Assembly: GCA_032358165.1 (NCBI GenBank) | Contig: JAALGY010000033.1 | Span: forward strand, 3,100,001-3,164,000 | DNA: 64,000 bases | Reading direction: 5' to 3' | Source of the DNA: Diplosphaera chodatii | Lineage: Eukaryota; Chlorophyta; Trebouxiophyceae; Prasiolales; Stichococcaceae | In this document: piece by piece, positions 1-11,881 of the stretch | Layout: each line of letters opens with the position of its first letter | Position numbering within the stretch: the first letter of the stretch is position 1 | Translations under genes and position numbers: made by a program | The notes under the pieces: generated by a model | What the model was told of the DNA's origin: nothing | The model's input: only the letters and a program-made list of their open reading frames with translations | Database searches by the model: none

Positions 1-399
1 AGGGTAGATGGACTTGCCGCCGCGGCCAGACCCTGTCGGGTCACCCCCCTGGATCATGAAGCCTTTGATGTTCCTGCACACAGAGTCGTCGTCGGCATTT
101 AGCTTCCGTCTGCAAGCCGCTGATGATCTGGCGTGGTACTGGTGACATGCAGCTATGCAGGCCTGCACCTGTGGAAGATTGTGCCATCATAGTAGTTGCT
201 GGCGCACAGCGCCAGAAAATTCTCTGCAGCCTTCGGCACCTGCGGACAAAGTGCCAGCCATGTTGACATCCACTATCTTTTTCTCAAAGCGCAGGCAAGG
301 CTTATGAGCGCAGTCAAGCTCCCAGAGCACAGATCTGCACACCGATTCGCAGTAGAGCTCAAGTTTCAGGTCGCCCAGCGTAGTGTGCAGCGTCACTGC
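1..399 (-). CDS. PPIL3: PPIL3-type cyclophilin (peptidyl-prolyl isomerase), partial
   Basis: Single-domain cyclophilin that isomerises prolyl bonds; the PPIL3 subgroup is spliceosome-associated (family knowledge). Read on the minus strand, three exons join in phase: 399-343 ([19 protein letters not shown]), 239-169 ([19 protein letters not shown], then TIFHR) and 73-1 ([19 protein letters not shown]). The run [22 protein letters not shown] is the classic cyclophilin active-site stretch, with the catalytic Arg in FHR. The short VTLHT..GD N-terminus with no leader is typical of PPIL3 rather than of secreted or mitochondrial cyclophilins. The initiator ATG is not resolved: it must lie in a small exon upstream of 399, and a candidate near 455 does not keep phase. 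The 3' half runs off the left edge of the window. Confidence 0.85.
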
Positions 400-1131
400 C
401 TGCACCCCAGCAAACAATGCTGTGTACACGTCAGCCGTTGATCTCACCGCAAATGGACCACATGACAGGGAGCATGGGCTCTTCAACTTACCATGAGGGT
501 GGCAACGTGTCACGGTCTGCACCGCATGAGTTACTGGTTTCGATCCTGCTGCTCCTCTCCCAGGTTGTACCACGGCAGCAGTCTTGGAATCCGTACCGAA
601 TCAGCAATTATTACTTTGCCTCCGCACTTCCGTCAGCAAGTAAAAGCACCGTGAGCAGGAGAATGCGGGATCCTGGCGCAACGAGCTACAAGACCCCTGG
701 AGCAGAAGCCAATTTCAGGGCGCACGGCCGTCTTGGTGACATAGGTTGTAACTTGTAATGCTGTTGCTCAACTAGACAGTGGCAAACGCAGGAAATGAGG
801 TGTGAGGTGCACCCTACACTCCAGTTGCATGCTGCATCCACCTGCATGCATGTGACAGGACAGCATAATCGGTGTTCACATTCCTCCTGCATCGTCCCTC
901 AACGCAAGACCTGACTGCAGCATTGCTGGTTGTGGAGATGCATATTGTACTTGTGCTGCAGACTTGAACATTGGTCACCTTGCATCGCCTCCCGCACCAT
1001 GCGCTGTGCACCAGACTGTCAATGCTCATATCTGAACGACCGGCTGGCATGAGCGAGGTTCAGCAAGGGCACACGTTGAATAACCTCAATATCAATTCTG
1101 GCTTGTTGCAGTCGACTGCTGTGAGGCGATC
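400..1131. other. Intergenic region between divergent genes
   Basis: This stretch lies between the 5' side of the minus-strand cyclophilin and the plus-strand GHMP kinase. It should hold both promoters and the small first exon of the cyclophilin. No further gene, RNA or repeat is visible. Confidence 0.4.
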
Positions 1132-3208
1132 ATGGGCGCCACAGGCCCGACAGTACATGAAATCTTTGTGCCGGGCAGACTGTGCTTGTTTGGCGAGCAT
1201 TCCGATTGGGCTGGCAGTCACTGCAGGCGAGAAATCGCAGGCTTGTTATGTCATGCTGTGCATCGCAGCATCCGCGCAGCACGCTGCTACATGCCTCTGC
1301 ACTCTGCCTCAGTGGCGTCATTCCTGCAGGGCTGACTGCAGCGTGCGGCCAGGCCGCACGATCGTCGTTGGCACGGATGCCGGGCTGTACTGCCGCACGC
1401 AGATCCTGCCGCAGCCGCTCCTGATCTTCAGCTCTGTCGACGAGCATGGCAGCCGGTTGGGCGAGCACCGCCTGGACCTCAGTCAGCCACGGCAGCTCCT
1501 AGAGTGAGCAGATATGATCATTCACCGCACAAGTTGATGCACCATACGTGGAGGGCGCATTTCACATCGCATCCGTGCTGCAGGTGACTGATTGCCAATG
1601 CCTGGCAATCGTTCATGCGCCTCGCCATGCTTGCGTGCATGCAGGGAGGCAAAGGCCGGCGGCTTCTGGGCACACATCGCCGGCACCGCGTACAAGATGG
1701 TGGTGGAGCACGCCGTGGCGGGCCTGCGCATCGACAACTACAGGACGACGCTGCCCTTCAAGAAGGGCCTCAGCTCCTCAGCGGCCGTGTGCGTGGCGGT
1801 GAGCCACCAGGCACACGCCAGCTGCTGACCCTGCCAGGCTGTCGGTCCACAACATGGTCACACACCGGCTGCGATTTTATTTGTCGCAGGTGGCCCGCTC
1901 CTTCAATCGGGCATATGGGCTGCAGCTCAGCACACGGGGCGAGATGGAGTGCGCCTACCAGGGCGAGCGGCTCACCCCCTCTTTGTGTGGGAGAATGGTG
2001 CGCCCATGGCGCACAGCTGCAGTCACATCCGGGTCATTCCCATACACCAGCGTATCTGACCAGCTCGGCCTCCGTACGCTGACCCTGCAATGACACCGGG
2101 AAGCGGACGTGCAGGACCAGTGCTGCGCATTTGGGCGGGTGCCGCTGCTCATGCTGTTTGAGGGCGAGGCCCTGACGTGCCAGCAGCTGTGCCTGGGCGC
2201 CGCCCTGCACCTTGTGCTGGTGGACCTCAGGTGGGACCCCGGTGCCGTGGACCCAAGATCTACGCACCTACATGTAGTTGTTTATGTGCTGAGGTAGCAA
2301 CCCAGGATGTAGAGCGTGAGCCTGTGCAGCAGCTTGCACTGCTGCATCCGAGCCAAAGAGGACCGCGTGACACCGCTGCTTGTGGCTGTGCAGGGCGGGT
2401 AAGGACACGATCCAGATCCTGGCGCACCTGCAGGCGGCGTACCCAGAGGCAGCCACGCCACAGCATGCAGCTTTGCACGACCTGCTGGGCGCCACCAACG
2501 AGCGCATCACGGGGACTGCGGTCAGCCTGCTGGCAGCTGGGGATGCACAAGGCTTGGGTATGCACAAGATCTAGATTTGCCAGGGTTCGTCAGGATACAA
2601 GCAGAATAAACCCAGCACTGCTGACAGCATGGCAGGATCACTTGCAAGCCGCCATGCTGCGCACATTGATGTTGCCTGCGCTGCAACGATGCAGGTGCTC
2701 TCATGCGGGAGGCGCAGCACGAGTTCGACGCCAAAGCAATGCCGGTATGCCCGGTGCACCTCACTTCGCCGGTGCTACATCGTGTGCTGGCATATCAGCC
2801 CATACAGCAGCATGTGTGGGGCGGCAAGGGCGTAGGATCACAGGCAAGAGCTGCAGCATTTGGCAACCTACATTGCTGTGTATGTCTGGCCCTGGCATGG
2901 TTGCATTGCAGGCTTACACAGTGCAGCTCGGTACTGATGTCGTCTGGCGCCATGCTCAGGGCGATGGCACAGCGCAATTCGTCTGCCGCTCGGCAGATGA
3001 CCAGACAGCGGTGTGCAGCATGTTGGAGCGGGATCTGGGCTTGCACTGCACGCCACTCACGCTGCAGCCAACCTCCGGCAACATGCACAGCGCATCAGCT
3101 GCAAAGGTGCAATGCCGGCGGCATCAACAGCAAATCACTTGCATGTTGTTGCTGGTCACGTTGCTGCGTGCCATTGGGTATGATGTTGCCCATGCGGATA
3201 GCCCCTGA
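1132..3208 (+). CDS. GHMP-family sugar kinase (galactokinase-like)
   Basis: Predicted small-molecule kinase of the GHMP superfamily that phosphorylates a sugar or similar metabolite; the substrate is unknown. Eight exons join in phase to 403 aa: 1132-1240, 1341-1503, 1645-1798, 1890-1997, 2115-2230, 2394-2557, 2695-2843 and 2960-3208. The N-terminal motif VPGRLCLFGEHSDWAG is the substrate-binding signature. LPFKKGLSSSAAVCV is the glycine/serine-rich ATP loop. LCGRMDQCCAFG and DLRAGKDT follow, and GGKGVGSQGDGTAQF is the third GHMP motif. The introns after 1240 and 2843 appear to start with GC; the second is needed to keep the GVGSQGDG motif intact. Some bacterial relatives carry a fused nucleotidyltransferase; none is present here. 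The last 40 or so residues are the least certain part. Confidence 0.8.
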
Positions 3209-3614
3209 TGCGCTCGTGGATGTGCTACAGGAAGTGCAAGCAGACAAGGCGCCACCTGATAGAATAGGGTCTTGAAGGCGCAGCGTGAGGCGTTGCTGAT
3301 GCAGTTGGCAGCGGTGGACTCGCAGATCTTGGCGCTGCACCCTCCAAACAATCTCTGCAACGGCCAACATCGAACTGCTGATTGAGTTGCTGCATACTTT
3401 GTTTTATTTTGGTAATGTTGAATGGGACCAGCCCTCGTCTGTTCAACACGTGCCCATTCGGCAGCCGCCCTGTAGAGATGAGTCCCTACGGAGGTCCAAG
3501 GGGAATATAACATCCATCCCCTTTGCCAAGTCTCGGTCGGGACCTCGGTCGGGATGTACACTTCCAAGCACAGCGGCGTTTGCTGGCGTGCTTGCGGGGC
3601 CGGGTCTGGCAGCC
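3209..3614. other. Intergenic region
   Basis: Contains the 3' flank of the GHMP kinase and the promoter side of the first fasciclin gene. A short frame here reads ALVDVLQEVQADKAPP, but nothing connects it to a gene. I see no repeat or RNA. Confidence 0.35.
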
Positions 3615-5990
3615 ATGAGGACGCTGCTGGTCCTGGCGCTGCTGGCCAGTGCGGCTGTGGCCGTCAGCGGCCAGGTACGCTTGAATATTTGGCCTGATCT
3701 TCAACCTAGCCCGCACGAGCAACCCTGCGGCAACCCCTTTTCTGGGCACCTCATGCACATTGCGGTGTAATGCGAGTGAGCTCCGTTAGAGGCTGAGCTG
3801 AAGCCACGCAGCGTCTTCACTCGACTTGCATGAGGCCCCTTCGTCTTTGACACACTACGCCAGCGAGCGATGCCGACATCAAGTGGCTGGAGGTGCCATC
3901 GGGATCTGCTGATAGCCGTCACATCAATGTAGCGTCACGCTATAACGGGAGCCGGATGGCCCGCGCGGACAAACAGCTCTGTGCAGCCGGCTCCCTAGGC
4001 CGGCAACATGATGCTTTTGATGTCGATCCATCAGACGCAGCCAGACAACCAAGCAAATACCCAGCCACCCGACCCCACCATTGTTGCAGTAGCTGCCAAC
4101 GGTCTCATCGGCACCCGTTATCACGCTGTTCGTGCACGCAGGGATGTGCTGGCATGCATGTCGTGCTGCCGAGTGCAGGAGCTACATGTCGATGCTGAAC
4201 ATCGTGCAGTTTTTCGTTTGCAGACCTGCAGATTCCCTTCCTTTCAAGCCATCCTGGCGGACCAGCCGGGCCTGACGATCGTCACCCAGGTGTGCCTGGT
4301 GCAAACAGTGCCGCTGCCATGAAGGCATCACACGGCACATGCACGAGGCATGGTTGCTGTATATAACGTTGCCACTCGCAACACAGATCTTTAAGACGCT
4401 GGAGACGAGCAACCCGACGGCGGTGCCCGCCCCGGCGGATGGCGTCACCCTGCTGGCGCCCACAGATGCCGCCTTTGTCAGTCTCCTGGCCGACTCAGGT
4501 GGGTGTTCGATGTCACGACGTCGCATCACATGACCAGCTGCTGATTGTCTTACAGCCGTGCAACGCCTCACGGTCAGCAGCAAGGAGAAGTTGTGCTTGG
4601 CATCCATGGTATTGGTGCCGCAGTGCCGGTCCACCTACCGCACAGGCCTGACGACAGCGGTGGCGCAGCGCACCCTGGCCGCCAAGGCGCAGTCCATCCT
4701 GCAGTACCACCTGCTGGACGGCGGCGGCTACACGGCTGCGGAGCTGCTGGACAACGCGGCGCTGCAGACCAGCCTGGGCCGCACGCTCGGCAGGCCGCTG
4801 CCGCTGACCTTTGCAGCCGGCAGGACCCGTGGCTCGGTGAGTCTGCCGTGTAGTGAAATAATATGTTATTTACGGCCGAGGATGGAGCACCAAGCATTCC
4901 GCAGTCGCGTCCAGTGCATCGTTCCCCACTCCCCTGTGCAAGTGTTTCTCTCAGGCACGGGGTAAACCACCTGCTGTGGCATTGTAGGTCACAGCATCGG
5001 GCGTCACAGGCGAGGGCACGCTGTCAGCCGCCACGCCCGTGTGCACCAGCACCCTGTACGTCATCGACACCGTCCTGCTGCCCAGCCGCACGCTGGCGAC
5101 TGTGCCGTCGTCCGCAGCAGGTGTGCAGCTGCTGACGGTCGTGAGTCCCCACGCCCAAGCACTTGAGCATGTTGATGAGTAGTTGTGATGCAGTTGCAGC
5201 CATGTTCACCAGCAGATTCGAGGTTTGCTGTGAGTCCCGATCTTCTCTGCGCTGCAGCGGAGGAGCCCGCCACCGCGCCGGCCCTCGCACCCGCGCTCGG
5301 GCCCGTGGCGGACGTTGCCGCCAGCCCCGCGGGGGCCGCAGCAGCCGCGTCAGCGCCGGTGCGCGGCCTGTCACATTTGGAGAGCCGCGTGCACTGCTCC
5401 TAGGCAGTTGCCAGCGTCTGCATCTGACGGCGTGCCTGCCCGGACTAGACGCTGTACCATGTGCGCCCCGGCGCCGCCTCACGTGGGTGCCGCCATGTTG
5501 CAGGGCTCCACGCCGCTGGCTGATCTGGCGCCCAGCGTCGCGCCGTCCGCCCTCCTGGCACCGGAGGTGGCGCCCGCGCTGGCGCCCGGCCCCGGGCTGG
5601 GCCCCGCCCCGCTGGCCGCCCCAGGTGCGGTTCACCCCACCAGCGGCCTCGGATCCGCAGGCTCCGCTTGTCATGTCTTGCGCACCACAACAGCAACCCT
5701 GCCGGCGGGCCACATGACCAAGACCGTCGACTGTGCACTTGATGGCAGCTGTGGTACCTGCTGCAGGGCTGGCGCCCGCGCCGGTGCCCGCCACGGCGCC
5801 CGCGCCCGCCACTGCGCCGGTGCCCGCCGCCGCACCAGTCCCGGGGACCAGCCCGGCCTTCGCCTTTGGCCTGGCGCCGGCAGCCACAGTCACACCAACG
5901 GACCAGGGCGCCGCCATCACTGGCGCCTCGTCCGCTGCTGTGCTCGCGTGCTCCGCGTTGGCAGCTGCAGCACTGCTCGCTGCCCTGTGA
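3615..5990 (+). CDS. Secreted fasciclin (FAS1) protein with Pro/Ala-rich tail, copy 1
   Basis: FAS1 proteins are extracellular adhesion or cell-wall proteins. Exons join in phase to 335 aa: 3615-3674, 4224-4289, 4387-4498, 4646-4836, 4988-5120, 5258-5358, 5504-5624 and 5767-5990. Exon 1 encodes a signal peptide (MRTLLVLALLASAAVAVSGQ). The FAS1 domain follows, with its H1 box (DGVTLLAPTDAAF), the mid-motif (ILQYHLLDGG) and the C-terminal VCTSTLYVIDTVLLP. A long Pro/Ala-rich region comes next (APALAPGPGLGPAPLA). The protein ends in a hydrophobic stretch (ACSALAAAALLAAL) with no charged tail, which suggests a GPI anchor signal. The 4224 exon start and the 5120 donor were chosen by phase. It is followed in tandem by a second copy at 6598. 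Confidence 0.8.
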
Positions 5991-6597
5991 GCATCCTTTT
6001 TGAGAAATGTCAGGGTGGCCAAGTGCAGGTACACCTTGTCACAAGGATAGGGATGCCTGCTCACCCGTGATTGGCTTGGTTACCGAGAACACGTGTGCAC
6101 GGCGGCAGTGTCAGCAGACAGCGTACGGCAACACCTGCAATACATGCGGGTCATCTGCTGTTGCATACGCTGCACTCAGACTTCAGTTCTTGCTAGCTGG
6201 TATGTGCAGCATGGTATTGCCTGATTGTTGCCACTGTTTGCTTGTGGAGTTGTCCTCTGAGCCCTTTGTGTTGCCGGTAAAGCTCTTGCAAGTGTTCCAT
6301 GCCATCAGCACACGCTCGCCGCCGCCGTCTTGTCGCTTCATCAGACCCCCAAAACCTCCTGTGTCTTGCCCCCAGCTGCAGTACGGTTTTGCATGCGCCC
6401 CCAAAGAGCCGCAGTACAACATGGCGCTGGCAGGTTGAACAGTGCACAGCTTGCATGAGCTGCGACATGCCCAGCAAGGAAGACACCCCACAGACGCTCA
6501 GTGTGACCTAGCATCAACATTGCGGGCCTGTGACAGAGCTGTCAGCGTCGCTGGAACGTTTGCCCAAACCAAACTGTAATCACACAACAGGTGCAGC
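5991..6597. other. Intergenic region between tandem fasciclin genes
   Basis: No coding signal that joins to either neighbour. It is expected to hold the 3' end of copy 1 and the promoter of copy 2. Confidence 0.35.
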
Positions 6598-8105
6598 ATG
6601 GTTGGCAGGCACTGCGCAGTCGTCGTAGTAGCGTTGTTGGCGTTGCTGACATCCACTGCAACAGCTCAGCAGGTACCTCACGCCGTGCATGCTCGCCATG
6701 ATTGCCGTTTGACTGCAGCGCCATACACGCTGCCAAGCACTCAAGACATGTAGATGTGCAAGCATCAGTTTCCCTGGCGGGACGAAGACATGGTCCCATC
6801 ACTGCTGTTGCAGTGCAATACTACGTTCTTTGATGCGGCGGCCAACAACCCCAACCTGGGCCTCCTCAGCACCGCTCTGACGTCACTCGCACCGGTGACT
6901 GCTTAGCACAGTGCATGACTGCGGTTACAAGGCTGCACACGCAACAGCAAACGCAACATTGCAGCAGGTCCCTGGCCGCAACAAAGCCATTGGCTACCCT
7001 TGCAGACGGAAGCCGTCAGCGTGGTGCCGTCGCCAGATGCGAACATCACTGTGTTTGCGCCAACTGACACCGCATTTCTGGCACTGTTTCAGTCCTCAGG
7101 TGCAGCATCATGTGAATGTATATTTGAGTTGCCCAGCAGTGATATGCGCTTCTGAGCTTTCTTACAGTGTTGCTATCAACATTTGTCACACACGTCACAC
7201 CGGCATGTCAAGTCCTTTGGCTGCTATGATGAAGCGCCGCGCATGGTGCCCGCAGGGCTGAGCCTGGGCTCGGTGACGCAGCTGCAGAACCAGCTGACGG
7301 GTGTGCTGCTGCAGCACGTGCTGGTGAACGCCACCTCAGTGGCGCAGCTGGTTGCCGCCGGCGAGGTCAACTCGGCGCTCGGGGCCATCCTCAATGCGTC
7401 CTACCCCGTGACCATCAAGCGGTCAGGCAGCAATGTGAGCGCTGTCAGATACAAGCGAGCGTGGGTGGCATGAAAGTCCACAAGTTGACGTGGTCAGCCG
7501 TCTGTGCCACCTGACAGACTCACAGCAGCAGCCAGCCAAGGCGCGCAGGCACTTTGGGAGGACTGCCAACACTGCTGTTGGATGAACCTGCTATGATGTG
7601 TGCAGGTGACGGTCAGTGCCAGGGCCAACACAGCACCGGCGACGATTCAAAGCTCTGAGATGGTGTGCGGCTCGTGGCTCCACACCGTCGACGCGGTGCT
7701 GCTGCCGGTGGCCAACGTCTCCCGGACCCCAACAGTCACCCTTGGTGCGCGCCGTGAACGTACATTCCTTCGCTTATGGCAGCGGTTCAATGCACGCAAT
7801 AATTTTTTCTGAGGGTTGTATGTACTCTGTTGTAGAGAGGCTGCAGCAGCTTTACTGTGCAACGGTGTGTACTGAACTCGCAGCTGCCACCCACTGCAGG
7901 CCAGATTGCAGCGTTCTCGTCCCAGTTCAATCTCACGTCCGCCGCCCCAGCGCCAGCGCCAGCGCCGTCAGGTGACAGCGCAACAGCAGCAGCGAGCCCC
8001 GCGCCGGCGCCACCGCCGCCGCCCAACGCTGCGCATCTCGCCTGCAGGCGCTCTATGATGCTGTTTGTTGGGGCCGTGGTCGCAGCACTAGCACTGGCGT
8101 ATTGA
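6598..8105 (+). CDS. Secreted fasciclin (FAS1) protein with Pro/Ala-rich tail, copy 2
   Basis: Second FAS1 protein in direct tandem with the gene at 3615. Six exons in phase give 257 aa: 6598-6672, 6814-6894, 7006-7099, 7256-7434, 7606-7744 and 7900-8105. Exon 1 is a signal peptide (VVVVALLALLTSTATAQQ). The domain shows FFDAAANNPNLGLL, the H1 box ANITVFAPTDTAF, LLQHVLVNATSVAQL and the closing CGSWLHTVDAVLLPVANV. The tail is Pro/Ala-rich (APAPAPAPSGDSAT), and a hydrophobic C-terminus (LFVGAVVAALALAY) looks like a GPI signal. A TGTAA, the usual green-algal polyadenylation signal, lies near 8122, just after the stop. Layout and splice phases parallel copy 1, so tandem duplication is likely. Confidence 0.8.
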
Positions 8106-8641
8106 TCTGCTGTTGGCCTGGCTGTAAAGAGCATACACGTGCTCCGTGATATGTTTACCCTGCACTGCACTACCGTGCCCGTAGGCTAGAATTTTACCGT
8201 GAAAAGTAGCTCGCAACAGATCAGGCAATGGATTCCGATCCTCACTCATACCACGCTCTGATCACTGCTACATACAGTCCTCTGCCTTTGCCACTCTCAA
8301 ACGCTTGCACGCTACCTGAACACGCTCCTGAACATGCTGAACAACAGCGCTGTGCAACTGACTACTATACCCATACCCACCTATCACAACAGCTGCAGCC
8401 TGCAAACCGATCAACACCTGCGTCCTATTCACGATGGTGCATGGGCACGGCCACGGCAACTGCTGCATTACTGCTGAGAGCCTGGCCCTGCTGCTGCATG
8501 AGCCTGCTGGCCGCGCGCAACTGCATGCTGGAAGGCCTGTGAAGTAGCATGGGCAGCACAGCTGGTCAGGAGATGCCAAGAAGCGATCATGCGTTGGCAC
8601 AGTCAGGAACTTGCAGCAGAAAGGTTGTTGGTGTCTAATAT
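8106..8641. other. Intergenic region between convergent genes
   Basis: 3' flank of fasciclin copy 2 and of the minus-strand ankyrin/TPR gene. I see no supported gene here. Confidence 0.35.
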
Positions 8642-11600
8642 CTAGCACACCTGAGTGAAGTCTGGGGTGTCTGGGTTCAGGCGGAATGCCTCGAAGTACG
8701 CCTGCGCAGCTGGCTCCCAGCGCTGCAGGGCCTCATGCGCTGCTCCCTCCCTGTACCAAGCCTGCAGGAAAAGGGTGGCCATGCAGTGTGATGCAACACA
8801 TCCTGGTGAAAGCAGCCTGCGTGGCGCAGTCCAGTGCTGCAGGCGCTTTGCAGCAAGTGCTGGTGTTGCGAAGCCAATGCTACCCACTGCACCTAGCTGC
8901 AACATGCTGAACCCGGTAGGCAACTGCACACGGGCAGAACAACGATCAAGATGACAGCTCCGTCGTGCGAAGAGCGACAGTACGTCACGCACTGGCAGCT
9001 GGCGACCTGAAGCTGAGGGTTCACCTTTGCTCTTCGTGCACATCGGCGCACTGCAACCTGCATTCTGAACCCTGCCAGGCGCCCCGCACCTTGGCGTAGG
9101 CGGGGTCCACGGTGCGGGCGATGCGGGCGTCCTCCAGCGCCGCCGCCGCGTTGCCGGCGGACAGGTGCGCCGCCGCGCGGTTGGCCCACACCCTCGCGTC
9201 GTCCGTCCGGCCCTCCAGCGAGGAGCTGTACGCGTGCACCGCCGACTGCGGTCCGCAGATGCAGGTGGTGCGTGAGGGGCTGCGGTCATCCATGTGCGGA
9301 CGTCCGCTTTGCTGCAAAAGGGCGTCTGCCGATGCTGAACAAACAGGATCACAAAGGCAGCAACATGTGCTGCAGGGTTTCACCTCATACAGCCCCGCAC
9401 GATAGGCGGCGTCGCCCTTGAGCTTGTGCTCAGCTGCGGCTGCCGGGTCGTCGCGCTGCGGCGGCGGCACACTGGGCCCCTGCATGGCGGACGCCGGGCC
9501 CTCATGTCCTCACCACTCCGGCTCTGCCGGACCCAGCAGCTGCACCTTGCCAGTCATCAGCCACCTCAGACTCCAGGAAGCCTTGCACACCTGGGTGGCG
9601 GTCTCTGCACTGTCCTCCTCAGCTGCAGCAGCTGACGGCGCGTACTTGTCCATCAGCGCAACGGCGCTCCACTCGCCGGTCCACCCTGCACGCCGGGGAC
9701 CGCAAGACGCTGACCAAGGGGCGGCGCCCCCACGTGTGTGCAGGCGGCGCTGCACTCTGAGTGCCAGCCTGCCAAGCAGGAGGGGGCTTGCCAGACAGCA
9801 CCTGCCGGCGGCTGCGTCAGCGGCAGCAGGGTCTCCACCACCTCGCGGGCCTCTGGGCCCGCCTCCGCCGCCGCCTCCACCGCCCGCGCCCCGGTCTCAT
9901 CCGCCGCGCTGGCGTCCGCCCCCGCCTGCGGGACGCCATTGGCGGCAGCATCAGATAACTCTGTGTCCAGGGCCGCTTCGTGTGCGCGCCATAGGCGGGA
10001 TCGACACAGAGCACTTGGTGTCACATAAAACAGGACGCACCTGCAGCAGGGCCAGCACGGTGGACAGGCTGCCAGTGGCGGCTGCTGCGTGCAGCGCAGT
10101 GGCGCCGCCGTCCACTGGGAGGTTGGGATCCGCGCCAGCAGCCAGGAGCAGCTCCACCACTTCCTGGGAGCCTGGTGAGCGCAATGCCCACGGTTGGTCG
10201 CATGCCTATCAGCCCAAACAGTGCTCTACTGGGGCACGTCCGCACCCCGAACAAGCTGACTTCCTCCCTGTAGCAAAGTGTGTCAGAGAGACGATGGGTG
10301 CATGCACGGCTGCCTGTGTCACCTGAAGCTGCCGCCATGAACACGGCAGTGATGTTTCCGGGAGCAACTGCAGCAGGCTTTGCCCCCGCCGCCAGCAGCG
10401 CCCTGACAGCCTGCGGTATGTGACACCGCCTTCTTGCACAAGGGTGCACATCACCCGATGCGCCTCTGGTCCAACTCCTCGACAGTGGCACACCATGCAG
10501 AACCACTACTGCTGTGACAGCAGTGACTACCTCAACAGCGCCACTGCCAGCGGCCCAGAGCAGCGGCGTGCCCGCATCGCTGGCTGCCTCCACATCCGCG
10601 CCCGCTTTCGTCAGCGCGTCCACCACAGCGGCATTCCCTGCGGAAGCAGGGCAGACAGCAGAGGTTGCAGCAGACACGAGCACCTCCACTGTGACGATCC
10701 ACCACAGCCCATATGCCAGCCTGCCACCATGCTTTTCAGCTACTGGGCTGACACCTGAGGAGGCGGCTCGGTGCAGGGGCGCTGCGCTGCCGGCCGAGGA
10801 CAGCCGGGGGTCAGCCCCCGCCGCAAGCAGCAGCTCGACGGTCTCCAGCTGGCCGGCGCCCGCCGCCAGGGACAGCGGCGTCTCCCCTGCAGCATGCAGC
10901 TTGGTATGGCTTCAGGATCGTGGACGCCTCTAAAGGCCTGATGTGCAGTGTGCCGGCAGAGCACAAGTCAAAACAGGCCCCACCGTGGTCGTCCTGCACG
11001 TTCACGTCCACGTGCTCCCGCTCCAGCAGCAGGCGGCACATGTCCAGCTGCGCCACCTGCGCCGCAAAGTGCAGCGCGGTGCGGCCGTTGCCGTCGCGCA
11101 CCCGCCCCACGCCGGCCTCCCCAAAGTGCCGGGCCACCGCCTGCGCCCAGCGTGACTTTTTCGATTGGTCGCAGCATGCGTGCGGGCCGTCCACCCAGCA
11201 CATGGGTGTCAGTGTGCCAGCGCTGTACATAGCTAATGGCAGCAGGTCTGCGTGCTTCCGTCGGGTCTGGCAGGCACACACGATCTACTTACCGTGAACG
11301 CTGCCAGGTCGCCGTCGTACGCGGCCTTGAGCAGGTCCCGCACCCGGCTGCGCTCCTGCAGCGCTGCGCCCGCACCCTCCGGTGCAGCGGCTGCCTGCAC
11401 ACGGAGTCAACCATGTGTCCTCGATCAGGAAGCTTCACAGTGAACGACATAGTCCTGATTGGCAGGTCACGGCAGGGCCTGGAGTGGCGCGGGGCCACCA
11501 CTGCTGCTACGCCGGGAAATGGCCGTGAGGTCCTGTGCATGAGGTCCTGCACACAGTGCTGACCTGCTGGTCCGGCTGCTCCTCCCTTACTGCATGCAGG

Positions 11601-11881
11601 CTGGTCCAGGCCAGCGAGGGGTCCCGCTTGTGCAGGGTAACGACCAGGCGGCCGTCCTCAACCCGGCGGCGCGTCCGCTCCGGATCGACGGTGCTGTACA
11701 GCTGCAGCACCTCCAGCAGCGGCTGCGGCTGGCCGTGCGCTGCCACTCGCAGCGCGTCGGCACCGCCGAAAATGCTCAGGTCATGGTCTGCAACCCCAGG
11801 TGGCAGGCCCAGCATGACGTCCACGCTGTCGCCGCGATCCACCATGTGCACGGCTCCTGACGGCGCCGCATCTTCCGACAT
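8642..11881 (-). CDS. CS domain - ankyrin repeat - TPR protein
   Basis: Probable co-chaperone or scaffold. Twelve exons join in phase to 543 aa: 11881-11591, 11394-11293, 11140-10984, 10886-10755, 10637-10531, 10410-10323, 10171-10041, 9958-9802, 9685-9591, 9479-9384, 9245-9090 and 8761-8642. Residues about 10-95 look like a CS (p23/NudC) fold: VDVMLGLPPGV, then VEDGRLVVTLHKR and AWTSL. Ankyrin repeats follow (NGRTALHFAAQ, GETPLSLAAGAGQLETV, ASDAGTPLLWAAGSG, GGATALHAAAATGS). TPR repeats close the protein (HKLKGDAAYRAGLYE, ANRAAAHLSAGNAAAAL, WYREGAAHEALQRW). The ankyrin+TPR half resembles plant TPR10-like proteins; the N-terminal CS-like domain is an addition I do not recall in that family. 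It is divergent from RPB3 across about 520 bases. Confidence 0.85.

Noticed and set aside
2177..3208. One continuous 343-codon plus-strand frame
   Set aside because: Only its last part is the final GHMP exon; the rest runs through exons in another phase and through introns.
5024..6064. Long open minus-strand frame (346 codons) over the fasciclin gene
   Set aside because: It is the reverse of the Pro/Ala-rich linker; its composition is Arg/Gly/Ala noise with no motif.
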